A DNA stretch of 26,885 bases from JBJXGC01 sp046154545 (GTDB taxonomy: Bacteria > Chloroflexota > Dehalococcoidia > Tepidiformales > Tepidiformaceae), in contig JBJXGC010000112.1 of assembly GCA_046154545.1 (NCBI GenBank), positions 1 through 26,885 on the forward strand. The letters run 5' to 3'. The position numbers were made by a program, and so were the translations under genes. Position 1 is the stretch's first letter. Every line of letters begins with the position of its first letter. Below the pieces are notes generated by a model. That model was not told the DNA's origin, searched no databases, and saw nothing but the letters and a program-made list of their open reading frames with translations. Of the stretch, positions 1 to 6,890 are shown one piece after another.

Positions 1-166
1 GGCCGCCGGCCGCGCGGGCGAGCGCGGCGGAGCGCTCCGCCACCTCCGGCTTCAAGTGATTCGCCACGACGGCGGCGCCTTCGTCCGCGAAAGCACGTAC
101 CAGCGCATCCCCGGGAAGGTCACCGACGGCGGTGATGAGGACGACGCGTCCATCCATTCGGCCCAT
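1..166 (-). CDS. Short-chain dehydrogenase/reductase-like protein, N-terminal fragment
   Basis: About 55 codons of a leftward gene are present; its 3' end lies beyond the left edge. The N-terminus reads as beta1-turn-helix-beta2 of a Rossmann fold: a hydrophobic strand (VVLIT), a glycine turn, a helix (ALVRAFADEG) and a second strand (AAVVAN). This is the usual start of an SDR enzyme, an NAD(P)-dependent oxidoreductase. The cofactor turn reads TAVGDLPG instead of the classical TGxxxGxG, so the second glycine is replaced by Ala and the spacing kept. Two in-frame ATGs exist, at 166 and 157. A TAGACT hexamer lies 7 bases before the first and there is no purine-rich ribosome site, so I choose 166. 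The gene is divergent from the lipoprotein gene at 224. The active-site region (Ser, YxxxK) is outside the window, so the substrate cannot be judged. Confidence 0.6.
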   Translation of the reverse strand, partial: MGRMDGRVVLITAVGDLPGDALVRAFADEGAAVVANHLKPEVAERSAALARAAGG

Positions 167-179
167 GCCACGAAGTCTA
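167..179 (-). promoter_or_regulatory. Candidate leaderless promoter of the SDR-like gene
   Basis: The minus strand carries TAGACT (179 to 174) followed by 7 bases and then ATG at 166, with no Shine-Dalgarno. A start point 6-7 bases after the -10 would fall on the start codon. No convincing -35 is seen. Only 57 bases separate this start from the divergent start at 224. Confidence 0.4.
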
Positions 180-207
180 CGCTACCTGGCGCGGTTGACT
201 GCCGGCG

Positions 208-223
208 TATAGTCGCCACGGTT
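208..223 (+). promoter_or_regulatory. Candidate promoter of the lipoprotein gene, near-leaderless
   Basis: TATAGT at 208-213 lies 10 bases before the ATG at 224. No purine-rich ribosome site lies between them. A TTGACT at 195-200 is only 7 bases upstream of the hexamer, too close to be its -35. Confidence 0.4.
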
Positions 224-784
224 ATGTGGGGCCACCGTTTCGCCTGCATGGTCCTCTGTGGCGCCCTGATGGCCAGCGTGACGGCGGGCTGTTCCAGCCA
301 GAGCGAGCGCCTCCTGGCGCCGCCGGCGGCCGCCGCCAGGGCGACTCCCGATCAGGCGAAGTCCGAGCGGGCGCGGGAGCAAGCGGCGGCGGCCGAGGGT
401 GTGCCGCAAACGGTCGCTGCCCAGGAGCGCTCCTCGCCAACGGTGACCTCGACACCCACGGCGGTGCCGACGCCGAGGCCGACGACGCCCACGGCGACGC
501 CTCGTCCGACAGAGACGCCGAGACCGGCAGCGACACCCTTGCCACCGACGCGCACGCCAGTCGCGCCAACAAGCATCCCGCCGCCACCGCAGGCGCAGCC
601 GTCGGCAGGTGTATCTGGTGGCGGCGGGAACGGCCCATGCGACCCGTCGTACCCCGCCGTGTGCATACCGCCGTCGCCGCCCGACCTCGACTGCGCAGAC
701 GTGCCGTTCAAGCGTTTCAAGGTGCTGGCGCCTGACCCGCATCGGTTCGACGGCGATGGTGACGGGGTCGGCTGCGAGAGCTAA
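224..784 (+). CDS. Lipoprotein with Pro/Thr-rich stalk and Excalibur-like calcium-binding C-terminus
   Basis: The protein is 186 aa from the ATG at 224. Earlier in-frame starts reach back into the divergent gene and carry no export signal, so 224 is preferred. Residues 1-22 form a lipoprotein signal peptide with a VTAGC lipobox, placing the lipidated Cys at 23. Residues about 25-75 are Ala-rich, then a long low-complexity stalk of TPTPRPT/TATPRPTETP type follows to about residue 125. A Cys-rich globular end closes with a DPHRFDGDGDGVGCE motif. Paired cysteines with a terminal DxDxDG loop are typical of Excalibur and related extracellular calcium-binding domains. The expected location is the outer face of the membrane, with the stalk spanning the wall. 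The role is unknown; nuclease-associated and wall-associated uses of Excalibur domains are known. No nuclease domain is present here. Confidence 0.75.
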   Translation: MWGHRFACMVLCGALMASVTAGCSSQSERLLAPPAAAARATPDQAKSERAREQAAAAEGVPQTVAAQERSSPTVTSTPTAVPTPRPTTPTATPRPTETPRPAATPLPPTRTPVAPTSIPPPPQAQPSAGVSGGGGNGPCDPSYPAVCIPPSPPDLDCADVPFKRFKVLAPDPHRFDGDGDGVGCES

Positions 785-1028
785 GACTGCGCAGCAGGGG
801 CGGGTAGCCGCTCCGATGGCCCGAGCGAGCCCGCCCGCGCCGGCACGCGCCCGACGCGGGCGCTATACCATTCCTAAACAAGACGGAGTTAGGTTGAGTG
901 CTCAGAGCCGAAATGGTTGCCAGAAAGTGACAGGTTGGGTGACGGATGGGGGTCATCGGGAACGAATCTCCCGATGGCGGCACCGCTCACATCCACCCTC
1001 GAACGGCCAGGCCGCAAAGGAGAGCACC

Positions 1029-1772
1029 GTGGCAGAAATGACATCATCCAACATTGGTGGACGGCCGAAGCGGAGGATGTTCGTCCTGATCGGGGCGCTC
1101 GCGGCCGCCGCTGTTGGCGCTCTCGCCGTCGTGGCCACAGCCTTCGCGCACCACGTCACCTACATGGCGATCGCGACCTGTGAGACGTGGACGGCGACGT
1201 CCACCTACGTCGCGGGGCCAAATCCGACCCTGCGGCTCGTCGTCCTCGAGAACGTTGTCGTGAACGGCGTCCCGTATGACCCGTCGTGGTCGAGCGGCTT
1301 CACCGCACCGGGATTCGCCTCCGGCAGCACAACGCCGGTCACTGATGCCGTGCCCGCGCCCGCGGGCCGCTACTTCCAGTGGCAGGGAGTGGTGGAAAGC
1401 GCCGTCATCTTCAACCGTCACCAGGGCAACTCGGGCGAGTTCAACACGGCCGACGCGGCCTGGACCGGGCGCATCACGATTTACAAGCGCAACGAGACGA
1501 ATGACGGCTGGGTGCTGCAGGAGGGTGTGAACGCTAACGTCTATCGCCCGGAAGCGGCGACGGACTGCGAATCGACAATCCTGCGCGCTGAGCCGACGCC
1601 GACGGCCACGCCAACAAAGACGGTGGTCTCCGCCAACGTGCCGGGCGCTCCCTCGGCCGGCACGGGCCGGGCCGCGGACGGCAGCGGGGACAACTTCCTC
1701 TGGATTCTGATTGGCACGTTGATAGCCGGGAGCGTGACCCTCGCCGTCGTGGCGACGAGGCGAGACGCCTGA
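1029..1772 (+). CDS. Secreted or surface protein with N- and C-terminal membrane segments, function unknown
   Basis: A 247-aa protein beginning at GTG 1029, chosen because AAAGGAG at 1016-1022 sits 6 bases upstream; ATG 1038 is an alternative. Residues about 17-40 are a hydrophobic export or anchor segment after a basic start (RPKRR). The middle (about 40-190) is a predicted extracellular beta-rich domain that I do not recognise, with two cysteines. Residues about 195-218 are Pro/Thr/Ala-rich and include PSAGTG. The protein ends with a hydrophobic helix (about 222-241) and a basic tail (RRDA). Stalk, C-terminal helix and basic tail together resemble a sortase-type sorting signal, but there is no canonical LPxTG, so plain C-terminal anchoring is equally possible. 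The 244-base gap upstream holds a TATACC box (864-869) and a 7-bp hairpin at 955-975. A strong terminator follows the gene. Confidence 0.7.
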   Translation: MAEMTSSNIGGRPKRRMFVLIGALAAAAVGALAVVATAFAHHVTYMAIATCETWTATSTYVAGPNPTLRLVVLENVVVNGVPYDPSWSSGFTAPGFASGSTTPVTDAVPAPAGRYFQWQGVVESAVIFNRHQGNSGEFNTADAAWTGRITIYKRNETNDGWVLQEGVNANVYRPEAATDCESTILRAEPTPTATPTKTVVSANVPGAPSAGTGRAADGSGDNFLWILIGTLIAGSVTLAVVATRRDA

Positions 1773-1793
1773 GCTATTCGGCGGATAGTGCGG

Positions 1794-1818
1794 AAGCGCC
1801 GGTGCCCCCGGCGCTTTT
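1794..1818 (+). terminator. Intrinsic terminator after the anchored surface protein gene
   Basis: A perfect 9-bp stem, AAGCGCCGG (1794-1802) with CCGGCGCTT (1808-1816), has a 5-base loop and runs into a short T stretch. It starts 21 bases after the stop codon at 1772. Confidence 0.8.
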
Positions 1819-2200
1819 CCGCGCCCGGGCTAATTTTCCGGGGCCGGGAGATCCGGACGCTGCCACCGCTCGTATGAAAGGGGCGAGGCCGGCTTGCGCC
1901 GGCCCCACCAATGAGGGGGCCTCCTGCCGCTACTGGCCGACGGGAGGCATCCCAAGCATAACGCGCCGCGCAAGCCTTCGATACAGGGCCACCAACCGGG
2001 AGGTGAGCCCGCGGTTCGGGACTTCGTTCCCGCTCGCCCAGTGTGGCCACGTGCCGCGTTGGGTTGCACATCGCGGTGGATCGGGAGCGCCCTTGGCGCG
2101 GTCCCGCCCCAGGTGCACCGACTCGGTGCCTTGCCCCTGGAAGCGGACGATAGCGCGGCCGGCGGAGAGTACGAGCCCGGGGCCTACGCCCTACGTGCCA
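1819..2200. other. Gene-poor stretch with hairpins
   Basis: No convincing intact gene is seen. The stretch holds a 7-bp hairpin, GGCCGGC-TTGC-GCCGGCC, at 1887-1904; a 5-bp hairpin near 2018-2033; and a nested palindromic structure at about 2109-2140. A minus-strand open frame at 1930-2190 is described separately as a possible gene remnant. I compared it by eye with RNase P, tmRNA and SRP RNA signatures and found no match. Confidence 0.5.
1930..2190 (-). pseudogene. Possible remnant of a DUF3553/CarD-like or UvrD-tail-like gene
   Basis: The minus strand is open for 86 codons between a TAG at 2191-2193 and a TAG at 1930-1932. The first 25 residues read GPGLVLS, AIVRF and GQGTESVHL. This resembles the small beta-barrel of DUF3553 and of the UvrD/PcrA C-terminal tail (G-x-G-x-V-L-S ... 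V-x-F-x-G-x-G). No ATG or GTG precedes that part; the first usable start is GTG at 2118, inside the motif. The frame may therefore be a 5'-truncated relic, or the resemblance may be chance in GC-rich sequence. The following part (ending RRLARRVML) is unrecognised. Confidence 0.2.
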
Positions 2201-2719
2201 TCACTTGAGGGCGGCGACGATGCCTTCGACCTGGCGGGCGTGGTCGCCATCGTGGAGGCGGAGAAACAGGAGCCACTCGCGCCAGTTGAGGTCGCCGAAG
2301 AACGGGTGGTCCCACTTCACGTCGAGGTGTTCGTCGCCCGTCGCGGATTGGAGGCGCTTGAAGAGCGAGGCCCGCTCCGCCGCAAGCGTGTCCCACCACT
2401 CCATCGGCCGGCGGATGTCTCCCGTGGCCTGGAGCGCGTCCTGGAGCGGTCGCGACGGCCGGCCGTCCTGAACAGCGGAGAGTATCCCGGCGTTCACACG
2501 CGTGCCGCTGTCGGTCACGTGGGCAAGGACTTCGTGGACGCTCCAGCTGTCGGCGCCGGGCCGCTTGGTGTAGTCGATGCTGTCGGCGGCGGCGGCCGCA
2601 CTTTTCAAGACCTCGCTATCGGCGAGGACCTTGGCCATGAGCTCTTTGACGGTGAGTTTGGCCGCCTGGGCCTGCAGGTAGCCGCGGACCCGCAGCTGTT
2701 CTTCGCTTAGCTCTGCCAT
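2201..2719 (-). CDS. DinB-family four-helix-bundle protein
   Basis: A 172-aa protein matching the DinB/YfiT-like metal-binding bundle. The characteristic pieces are WSVHEVLAHV in helix 2 (His67) and HDGDHARQ near the C-terminus (His156, His160). These three histidines are the usual divalent-metal triad. Known relatives include thiol-dependent transferases (bacillithiol and mycothiol S-transferases) and maleylpyruvate isomerase, but most are uncharacterised, so no substrate is assigned. A GGGGG run lies upstream of ATG 2719 but is not a classical ribosome site. The gene is on the same strand as the LLM oxidoreductase whose stop lies 94 bases upstream, so co-transcription is possible. A second DinB paralogue lies at 24084-24530. 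Confidence 0.8.
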   Translation of the reverse strand: MAELSEEQLRVRGYLQAQAAKLTVKELMAKVLADSEVLKSAAAAADSIDYTKRPGADSWSVHEVLAHVTDSGTRVNAGILSAVQDGRPSRPLQDALQATGDIRRPMEWWDTLAAERASLFKRLQSATGDEHLDVKWDHPFFGDLNWREWLLFLRLHDGDHARQVEGIVAALK

Positions 2720-2813
2720 TTCTTAACCCCCGGCGGGCGCGGTCCCACGCCTCACTGGCCATAGTGGACGCGGCGTGCAGTCCGCACCACCGAGTACGGC
2801 GACCGCGGTCGTG

Positions 2814-3857
2814 TTATGTCTCTTTGTTGACCTCGTTCACGAGCTGGACGACGCGGCCGAGGGTATCGAGACGCTCGGCAAGATGCTGGCCCTGAGGATC
2901 GACGCGCAAGGTCGTGACGCCGGCCTCCCGGTACTTGCGGATGCGTTCTTTGACCATCGCGCCGGTACCGAGGAGATTCGACTGCACCACCATCTCGTCC
3001 GGTACCAGGTCCGCGGCCTCGCTGCGCCGTCCCTCGAGGTAGAGGCGCTGTACCTCGCGGGCAACGTCGCCGTAGCCCGCCCGCTGGAAGGCGGCGTTAT
3101 AGAAGTTGTGGCGGCGCGAGCCCATCGCGCCGAGGGTGAAGGCGAGGCCCGGCTTGCGGGGCTCGATGAGCTGTTCCAGGTCGTCACCAAAGGCGACAGC
3201 GCCGCCGGCCATACGGTTGATGGCGTCCATCGAGCGCCCGGCCTTCTTCGCGCCACGTTCCATGTGGCTGAAAAAGACATCCGCATGCTCGGGCATGAAG
3301 GAGGTCCCGACCCAGCCGTCGGCGATTTCGCCGGTGAGCTCCAGGCTCTTCGGGCTGAGGGTTGCGAGGTAGACGGGGATCGGGTCCTGGGCACGCGCCC
3401 CGGAGCGGATGGCCTTGCCCTCGCCACCGGGCCTGGGCAGGTGGTAGAGCTCGCCGTCGTACTGGACGCGCTCGCCGGCGACGACCATGCGCACGATCTC
3501 GATGACCTCGCGCAGCCGCTGGACGGTGCTCCCAAACTGCTGCCCATGCCAGCCTTCGACGACCTGGGGCCCGCTGGCGCCGAGACCGAGCATGAACCGC
3601 CCACCGGACATCGAGTTGAGGGTCATCGCGGTCATCCCGGTCATGGCCGGGGTGCGGGCGCTGATCTGCATGATCCCGGCGCCGAGCCGGATCGTCTTCG
3701 TCTGGCCGGCGAGGAAGGCAAGGGGCGTGGCGGCGTCGTGCCCCCACGACTCGGCCGACCAGACGGAGTCGACGCCGAGGCGCTCGGCCTCCAGGACATA
3801 GTCCGCCATCCGAGCCCAATCCTCGTTGGCGACACCGATACCGATGGCGACCTTCAT
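2814..3857 (-). CDS. LLM-class F420-dependent oxidoreductase
   Basis: A 347-aa luciferase-like TIM-barrel enzyme. The start MKVAIGIG at 3857 is chosen because it begins with the first barrel strand of the family and has GGAGG 8 bases upstream; longer in-frame starts read through the neighbour's promoter. Typical pieces are YVLEAERLGVDSVW (helix 1/strand 2), TKTIRLGAGI (strand 3), MSGGRFMLGLGASGPQVVEGWHG (strand 4 region) and TGEIADGWVG. The architecture is that of the F420-dependent glucose-6-phosphate dehydrogenase and methylene-tetrahydromethanopterin reductase branch. Members move a hydride between F420 (or FMN) and varied substrates, so the reaction stays open. The gene is divergent from the Ldh_2 gene, with only 64 bases between starts. 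Confidence 0.85.
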   Translation of the reverse strand: MKVAIGIGVANEDWARMADYVLEAERLGVDSVWSAESWGHDAATPLAFLAGQTKTIRLGAGIMQISARTPAMTGMTAMTLNSMSGGRFMLGLGASGPQVVEGWHGQQFGSTVQRLREVIEIVRMVVAGERVQYDGELYHLPRPGGEGKAIRSGARAQDPIPVYLATLSPKSLELTGEIADGWVGTSFMPEHADVFFSHMERGAKKAGRSMDAINRMAGGAVAFGDDLEQLIEPRKPGLAFTLGAMGSRRHNFYNAAFQRAGYGDVAREVQRLYLEGRRSEAADLVPDEMVVQSNLLGTGAMVKERIRKYREAGVTTLRVDPQGQHLAERLDTLGRVVQLVNEVNKET

Positions 3858-3906
3858 GCCCGTGCCCTCCGTTGCTTCCGCATTCTGCCGGTCAGGGCGA
3901 CGGCGG

Positions 3907-3921
3907 TATACTCCTCCCGCT
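3907..3921 (+). promoter_or_regulatory. Candidate leaderless promoter of the Ldh_2 gene
   Basis: TATACT at 3907-3912 matches the sigma70 -10 consensus in five of six positions. It is followed by 9 pyrimidine-rich bases and ATG at 3922. There is no Shine-Dalgarno. The -35 region (about 3884-3889) is weak. Confidence 0.5.
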
Positions 3922-5004
3922 ATGCCCAACACCGACACCCGGCCCCGTTTCGCTGCCTCCGAACTCAGCGCCTTCACCACGCGCGCCTTCGAACACTTCG
4001 GCCTCCCGCCGGATGACGCCGCCGTGGCGGCCGAGGTCCTGGTCGATGCCGACCTCGCGGGGATCGAGTCCCACGGGATCGCCCACCTCGCCGCGCATCG
4101 GGGCTATGCGCCGGGGCTGCGGAGCGGGATCGTGAACCCGAAGCCGGCGGTGAAGGTCGTCCGCGATAGCCCCGTCGCGGCCACCTGGGACGCGGACGGC
4201 GGCCTCGGTGTGCTCACGTCGCGGCGCGCGATGGAGGTGTGCCTCGAAAAGGCGCGCGCGACCGGCATCGGGATGGTGGCCGTGCGGAACGGCCGGCATT
4301 TCGGCGCGGCCGGGTACTACGCCCACATGGCCGCGAAGGAGGAGATGATCGGGATGGCGATGTGCAACGTGCCGCCGATCGCGGTCGCTGCCGGCGGCCT
4401 CGACCGCGTCTACGGCACGAACCCGATCGCCTTCGGCGCGCCTATCGAGGGTGACCATGCGTTTCTCCTCGACATCGCCACCACGGCAGTGGCCGGGGGA
4501 AAACTCGAGATCGCCATGCGCCAGGGCAAGCGTGTCCCGCACGGCTGGGTGATGGACGCCGAGGGGGCCGACTCGGACGACCCTGCGGCCCTGCGAAACG
4601 GAGGCGCCCTGCTGCCGCTCGGCTCCCGGCTCGAAACCAGTTCGCACAAGGGGTACGGCCTCGGGTTGATGGTCGACATCCTGAGCGGCCTCCTGCCGGG
4701 GGGAGCCTCGGGCCTCTGGTCGGACGTCCGGCAGCTGGAACAGGGGCACTGGTTCGCGGCCTGGCGGATCGACGCGTTCCGCGACCTGGGCGAATTCAAG
4801 GCCGATATGAAGCGGCTGGTGGACAGCATCCGGGCGACGCGGCCAGAACCGGGGCGCGAATCGGTGCTCGTCCCCGGCGACCCTGAGCACCGGGCGAGGG
4901 CCGATCGCAGTGTGAACGGCGTCCCGCTCGACGCGGAGACGGTGGAGGGGCTCCAGAAGCTCGCCGAGGAGATCGGGTCGCCGTTTCCCGCCGCCAGGAG
5001 CTGA
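3922..5004 (+). CDS. Ldh_2 (malate/L-lactate/ureidoglycolate type) NAD(P)-dependent dehydrogenase
   Basis: A 360-aa member of the Ldh_2 family, which is unrelated to classical LDH/MDH. The N-terminal helical part contains DLAGIESHGIAHL with the conserved catalytic His51. Then follow GIGMVAVRNGRHFGAAGYYA (cofactor and substrate region), YGTNPIAFGAP, and KGYGLGLMVDILSGLLPG near residue 250. The length is normal for the family. Members reduce 2-oxo acids or related alpha-keto compounds (malate, sulfolactate, ureidoglycolate, 2,3-diketogulonate) with NAD(P)H; the sequence does not pick one. The ATG at 3922 is preferred because the -10-like TATACT lies just before it and upstream in-frame codons overlap the divergent gene. 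Transcription diverges from the LLM oxidoreductase. Confidence 0.85.
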   Translation: MPNTDTRPRFAASELSAFTTRAFEHFGLPPDDAAVAAEVLVDADLAGIESHGIAHLAAHRGYAPGLRSGIVNPKPAVKVVRDSPVAATWDADGGLGVLTSRRAMEVCLEKARATGIGMVAVRNGRHFGAAGYYAHMAAKEEMIGMAMCNVPPIAVAAGGLDRVYGTNPIAFGAPIEGDHAFLLDIATTAVAGGKLEIAMRQGKRVPHGWVMDAEGADSDDPAALRNGGALLPLGSRLETSSHKGYGLGLMVDILSGLLPGGASGLWSDVRQLEQGHWFAAWRIDAFRDLGEFKADMKRLVDSIRATRPEPGRESVLVPGDPEHRARADRSVNGVPLDAETVEGLQKLAEEIGSPFPAARS

Positions 5005-5334
5005 GCCAAGCAACGTCGGAGGGGTGGGGTTCATGGTTTTCCGCGGCCATCCGCGGCGGCCGATTCGCGCGAGCGAGGTTCAGCAGGCGAATTCGGGGCC
5101 TCGTGACAGCACGCACCGAGGCGATCACGACCTCACGGTCGCGGCTGTGCCTGCGACGTCGCCGGAGATGACGCGCCGGGGACCGGAGCCCTCACTGGCG
5201 GTCGGGCTAAGGATGGGTTCGCTGCGCGCCGTCTCCTTCCCGGAGTCGTCGCACAGTCTGAACCCACCCGGTGGGATCACGAACGCTCGGGCTTTGCTAC
5301 ACTCCGCGCGCCTGTTGGCGACTTAAGGGAGCCC
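5005..5334. other. 330-base intergenic region with the GMC gene promoter
   Basis: No convincing gene. Near 5040-5060 two CCGCGG hexamers separated by CCAT could form a short hairpin. A dyad CCCAC-CCG-GTGGG sits at 5263-5275, overlapping where a -35 would be for the promoter at 5295-5303, so it could be an operator. A 100-codon open frame in this stretch has no recognisable domain and is not called. Confidence 0.5.
5295..5303 (+). promoter_or_regulatory. Extended -10 promoter of the GMC oxidoreductase gene
   Basis: TG-C-TACACT at 5295-5303 is an extended -10. A ribosome site AAGGGA (5325-5330) lies 4 bases before ATG 5335, so the expected leader is about 25 bases. The dyad at 5263-5275 is just upstream. 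Confidence 0.45.
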
Positions 5335-6870
5335 ATGTCAGCTGAATACGACGTCATCATTGTCGGGGCCGGGTCGGCGGGGGCGGCGATGGCCGCGCGC
5401 CTCACGGAAGACCCCGCCCGATCGGTCCTCCTGCTCGAAGCGGGGCCGGACTACCCCGACCTTGACCGTCTCCCGAAGGACATCGCCGACGGCACCACCG
5501 CCTCAGGTGCCATCCACGATTGGCACTGGGTCGGAGACGCGCAGGCGGGGCGGCCGGTACCCTACGCCCGCGGCAAGGTCGTCGGCGGCTCGTCGGCCGT
5601 GAACGGCATCGTTGCGATCCGCGGCACACCGGAGGACTACGACCAGTGGGCCGAACTCGGCAACGACAAATGGTCGTTCGAAAAGTGCCTGCCGTACTTC
5701 CGGAGACTGGAAGACGACAAGGACCATGGCGGTGACTTCCACGGCAAGGGCGGCCCGATCCCGGTTGTCCGCTGGAAGCGGCCAGAGTGGACGCAGGTCC
5801 AGACCGCCTTCTACGAGGCCTGCCGGGCCGAGGGCTACCCGGCCTCGGACGACCACAATGTGCCCGGTGCGACGGGCGTGGGTTCCTGGGCGATGAACCG
5901 GACGGGGACGCTGCGGATCTCGACGGCGATCGGCTACCTGGCGCCGGCCAGGCACCGGCTCAACCTGACGATCCGGGGCGGCGCCCATGTCGATCGGATT
6001 ATCTTCGAGGGCAACCGGGCGGTGGGGGTCGAAGTCGAGAGTGGCGGCGAGCTCCAGGTGGTTCGCGGCAAAGAGATCGTCCTCGCCGCCGGCGCCCTGC
6101 ATTCGCCACCGATCCTGCTGCGCTCCGGCGTTGGCCCGAAGGGCCACCTGGTGGAGGTTGGCGTCCCGGTCGTGCTTGATCTGCCGGGTGTCGGCGAGAA
6201 CCTCAAGGACCACCCGTCGGTGACGCTGGTGGCGCTGCCGCGGCCGGGCGTCATCGTCCCGGGTGACCCGCTCCAGCAGGTCGGCCTCCGCTTCACTGCG
6301 ACGGACAGCGCCGAGATGAACGACATGCAGATGTACATGTGGAGCTGGGAGGCCGGGCGGAACCCGCAGGTGCGGATGATCCTCCCGGAGGCCGACGCGC
6401 TCTTCATGATGTGCCCCACGCTCCAGCGGCCTCGCTCCGCCGGGACGGTGCGGCTCGCCAGCCGCGACCGCCACACGCAGCCGCTGATCGACATCAACCT
6501 CCTCGCCGAAGAGGAGGACACCACGCGGATGATGGACGGCGTGCGCCGGGCCTGGAAGCTCCTCAACTCGGACCACATCACCGGCCTCACGGAAAAGGTG
6601 ATCCGGCCGGACGCGGCGACGGTCGAGGACGACGATGCGCTCCGGGCGTTCCTGCACGCGAACGTGTCGCACCTGGTCCACCCGGTCGGCACGTGCAAGA
6701 TGGGCCCCGCCACCGACGGGCTGGCGGTGGTCGACCAGGAGGGCCGCGTCCACGGCATGGAGGGGCTTCGTGTTGCGGACGCCTCGATCATGCCGGACCT
6801 CGTGCGGGCCAACACGAACCTGACGGCGATCATGATCGGGGAACGGGTCGCTGACTTCATGAAGGCCTGA
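5335..6870 (+). CDS. GMC-family FAD-dependent oxidoreductase (choline dehydrogenase/alcohol oxidase type)
   Basis: A 511-aa flavoprotein of normal GMC length. FAD binding is shown by VGAGSAG (Gly11, Gly13, Gly16) followed by LLLEAG, and by the GMC signature ARGKVVGGSSAVNG at about 78-92. The C-terminal half carries HPVGTCKMG and RVADASIMPD. The family's catalytic pair falls at His449 and Asn493, 44 residues apart, a His/Asn pair as in choline oxidase rather than the His/His of glucose oxidase. The reaction would be oxidation of an alcohol to aldehyde or ketone; choline, aromatic alcohols and polyethylene glycol are substrates of relatives, and none is chosen here. There is no signal peptide, so it is cytoplasmic. 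It is convergent with the EthD gene, with 20 bases between stops. Confidence 0.9.
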   Translation: MSAEYDVIIVGAGSAGAAMAARLTEDPARSVLLLEAGPDYPDLDRLPKDIADGTTASGAIHDWHWVGDAQAGRPVPYARGKVVGGSSAVNGIVAIRGTPEDYDQWAELGNDKWSFEKCLPYFRRLEDDKDHGGDFHGKGGPIPVVRWKRPEWTQVQTAFYEACRAEGYPASDDHNVPGATGVGSWAMNRTGTLRISTAIGYLAPARHRLNLTIRGGAHVDRIIFEGNRAVGVEVESGGELQVVRGKEIVLAAGALHSPPILLRSGVGPKGHLVEVGVPVVLDLPGVGENLKDHPSVTLVALPRPGVIVPGDPLQQVGLRFTATDSAEMNDMQMYMWSWEAGRNPQVRMILPEADALFMMCPTLQRPRSAGTVRLASRDRHTQPLIDINLLAEEEDTTRMMDGVRRAWKLLNSDHITGLTEKVIRPDAATVEDDDALRAFLHANVSHLVHPVGTCKMGPATDGLAVVDQEGRVHGMEGLRVADASIMPDLVRANTNLTAIMIGERVADFMKA

Positions 6871-6890
6871 GGCGGCGCACGGGGAGGCCG

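Noticed and set aside
195..213. TTGACT and TATAGT as a -35/-10 pair before the lipoprotein gene
   Set aside because: The spacer is only 7 bases, far below the 16-18 needed; only the TATAGT is retained as a candidate -10.
1535..1545. Reverse complement of the 11-mer shared by the two flanking repeats, as a third repeat copy
   Set aside because: It is within the surface protein gene encoding Asn-Val-Tyr, using common codons; similarity does not extend clearly beyond the 11-mer, so chance is the simpler reading.
2013..2040. GGTTCGGGA followed by a hairpin, suggesting a tRNA T-arm or the 3' end of tmRNA
   Set aside because: No acceptor stem, anticodon arm or CCA context can be built around it on either strand.
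2115..2130. On the minus strand GGCACCGAGTCGGTGC matches the last hairpin of the Streptococcus Cas9 tracrRNA
   Set aside because: It is a 16-base palindrome with no repeat array, no anti-repeat and no cas gene in the window; short GC-rich palindromes recur by chance.
5024..5326. A 100-codon rightward open frame between the Ldh_2 and GMC genes
   Set aside because: No recognisable domain, no convincing ribosome site, and the GMC promoter and dyad lie within it; long chance frames are common at this G+C content.
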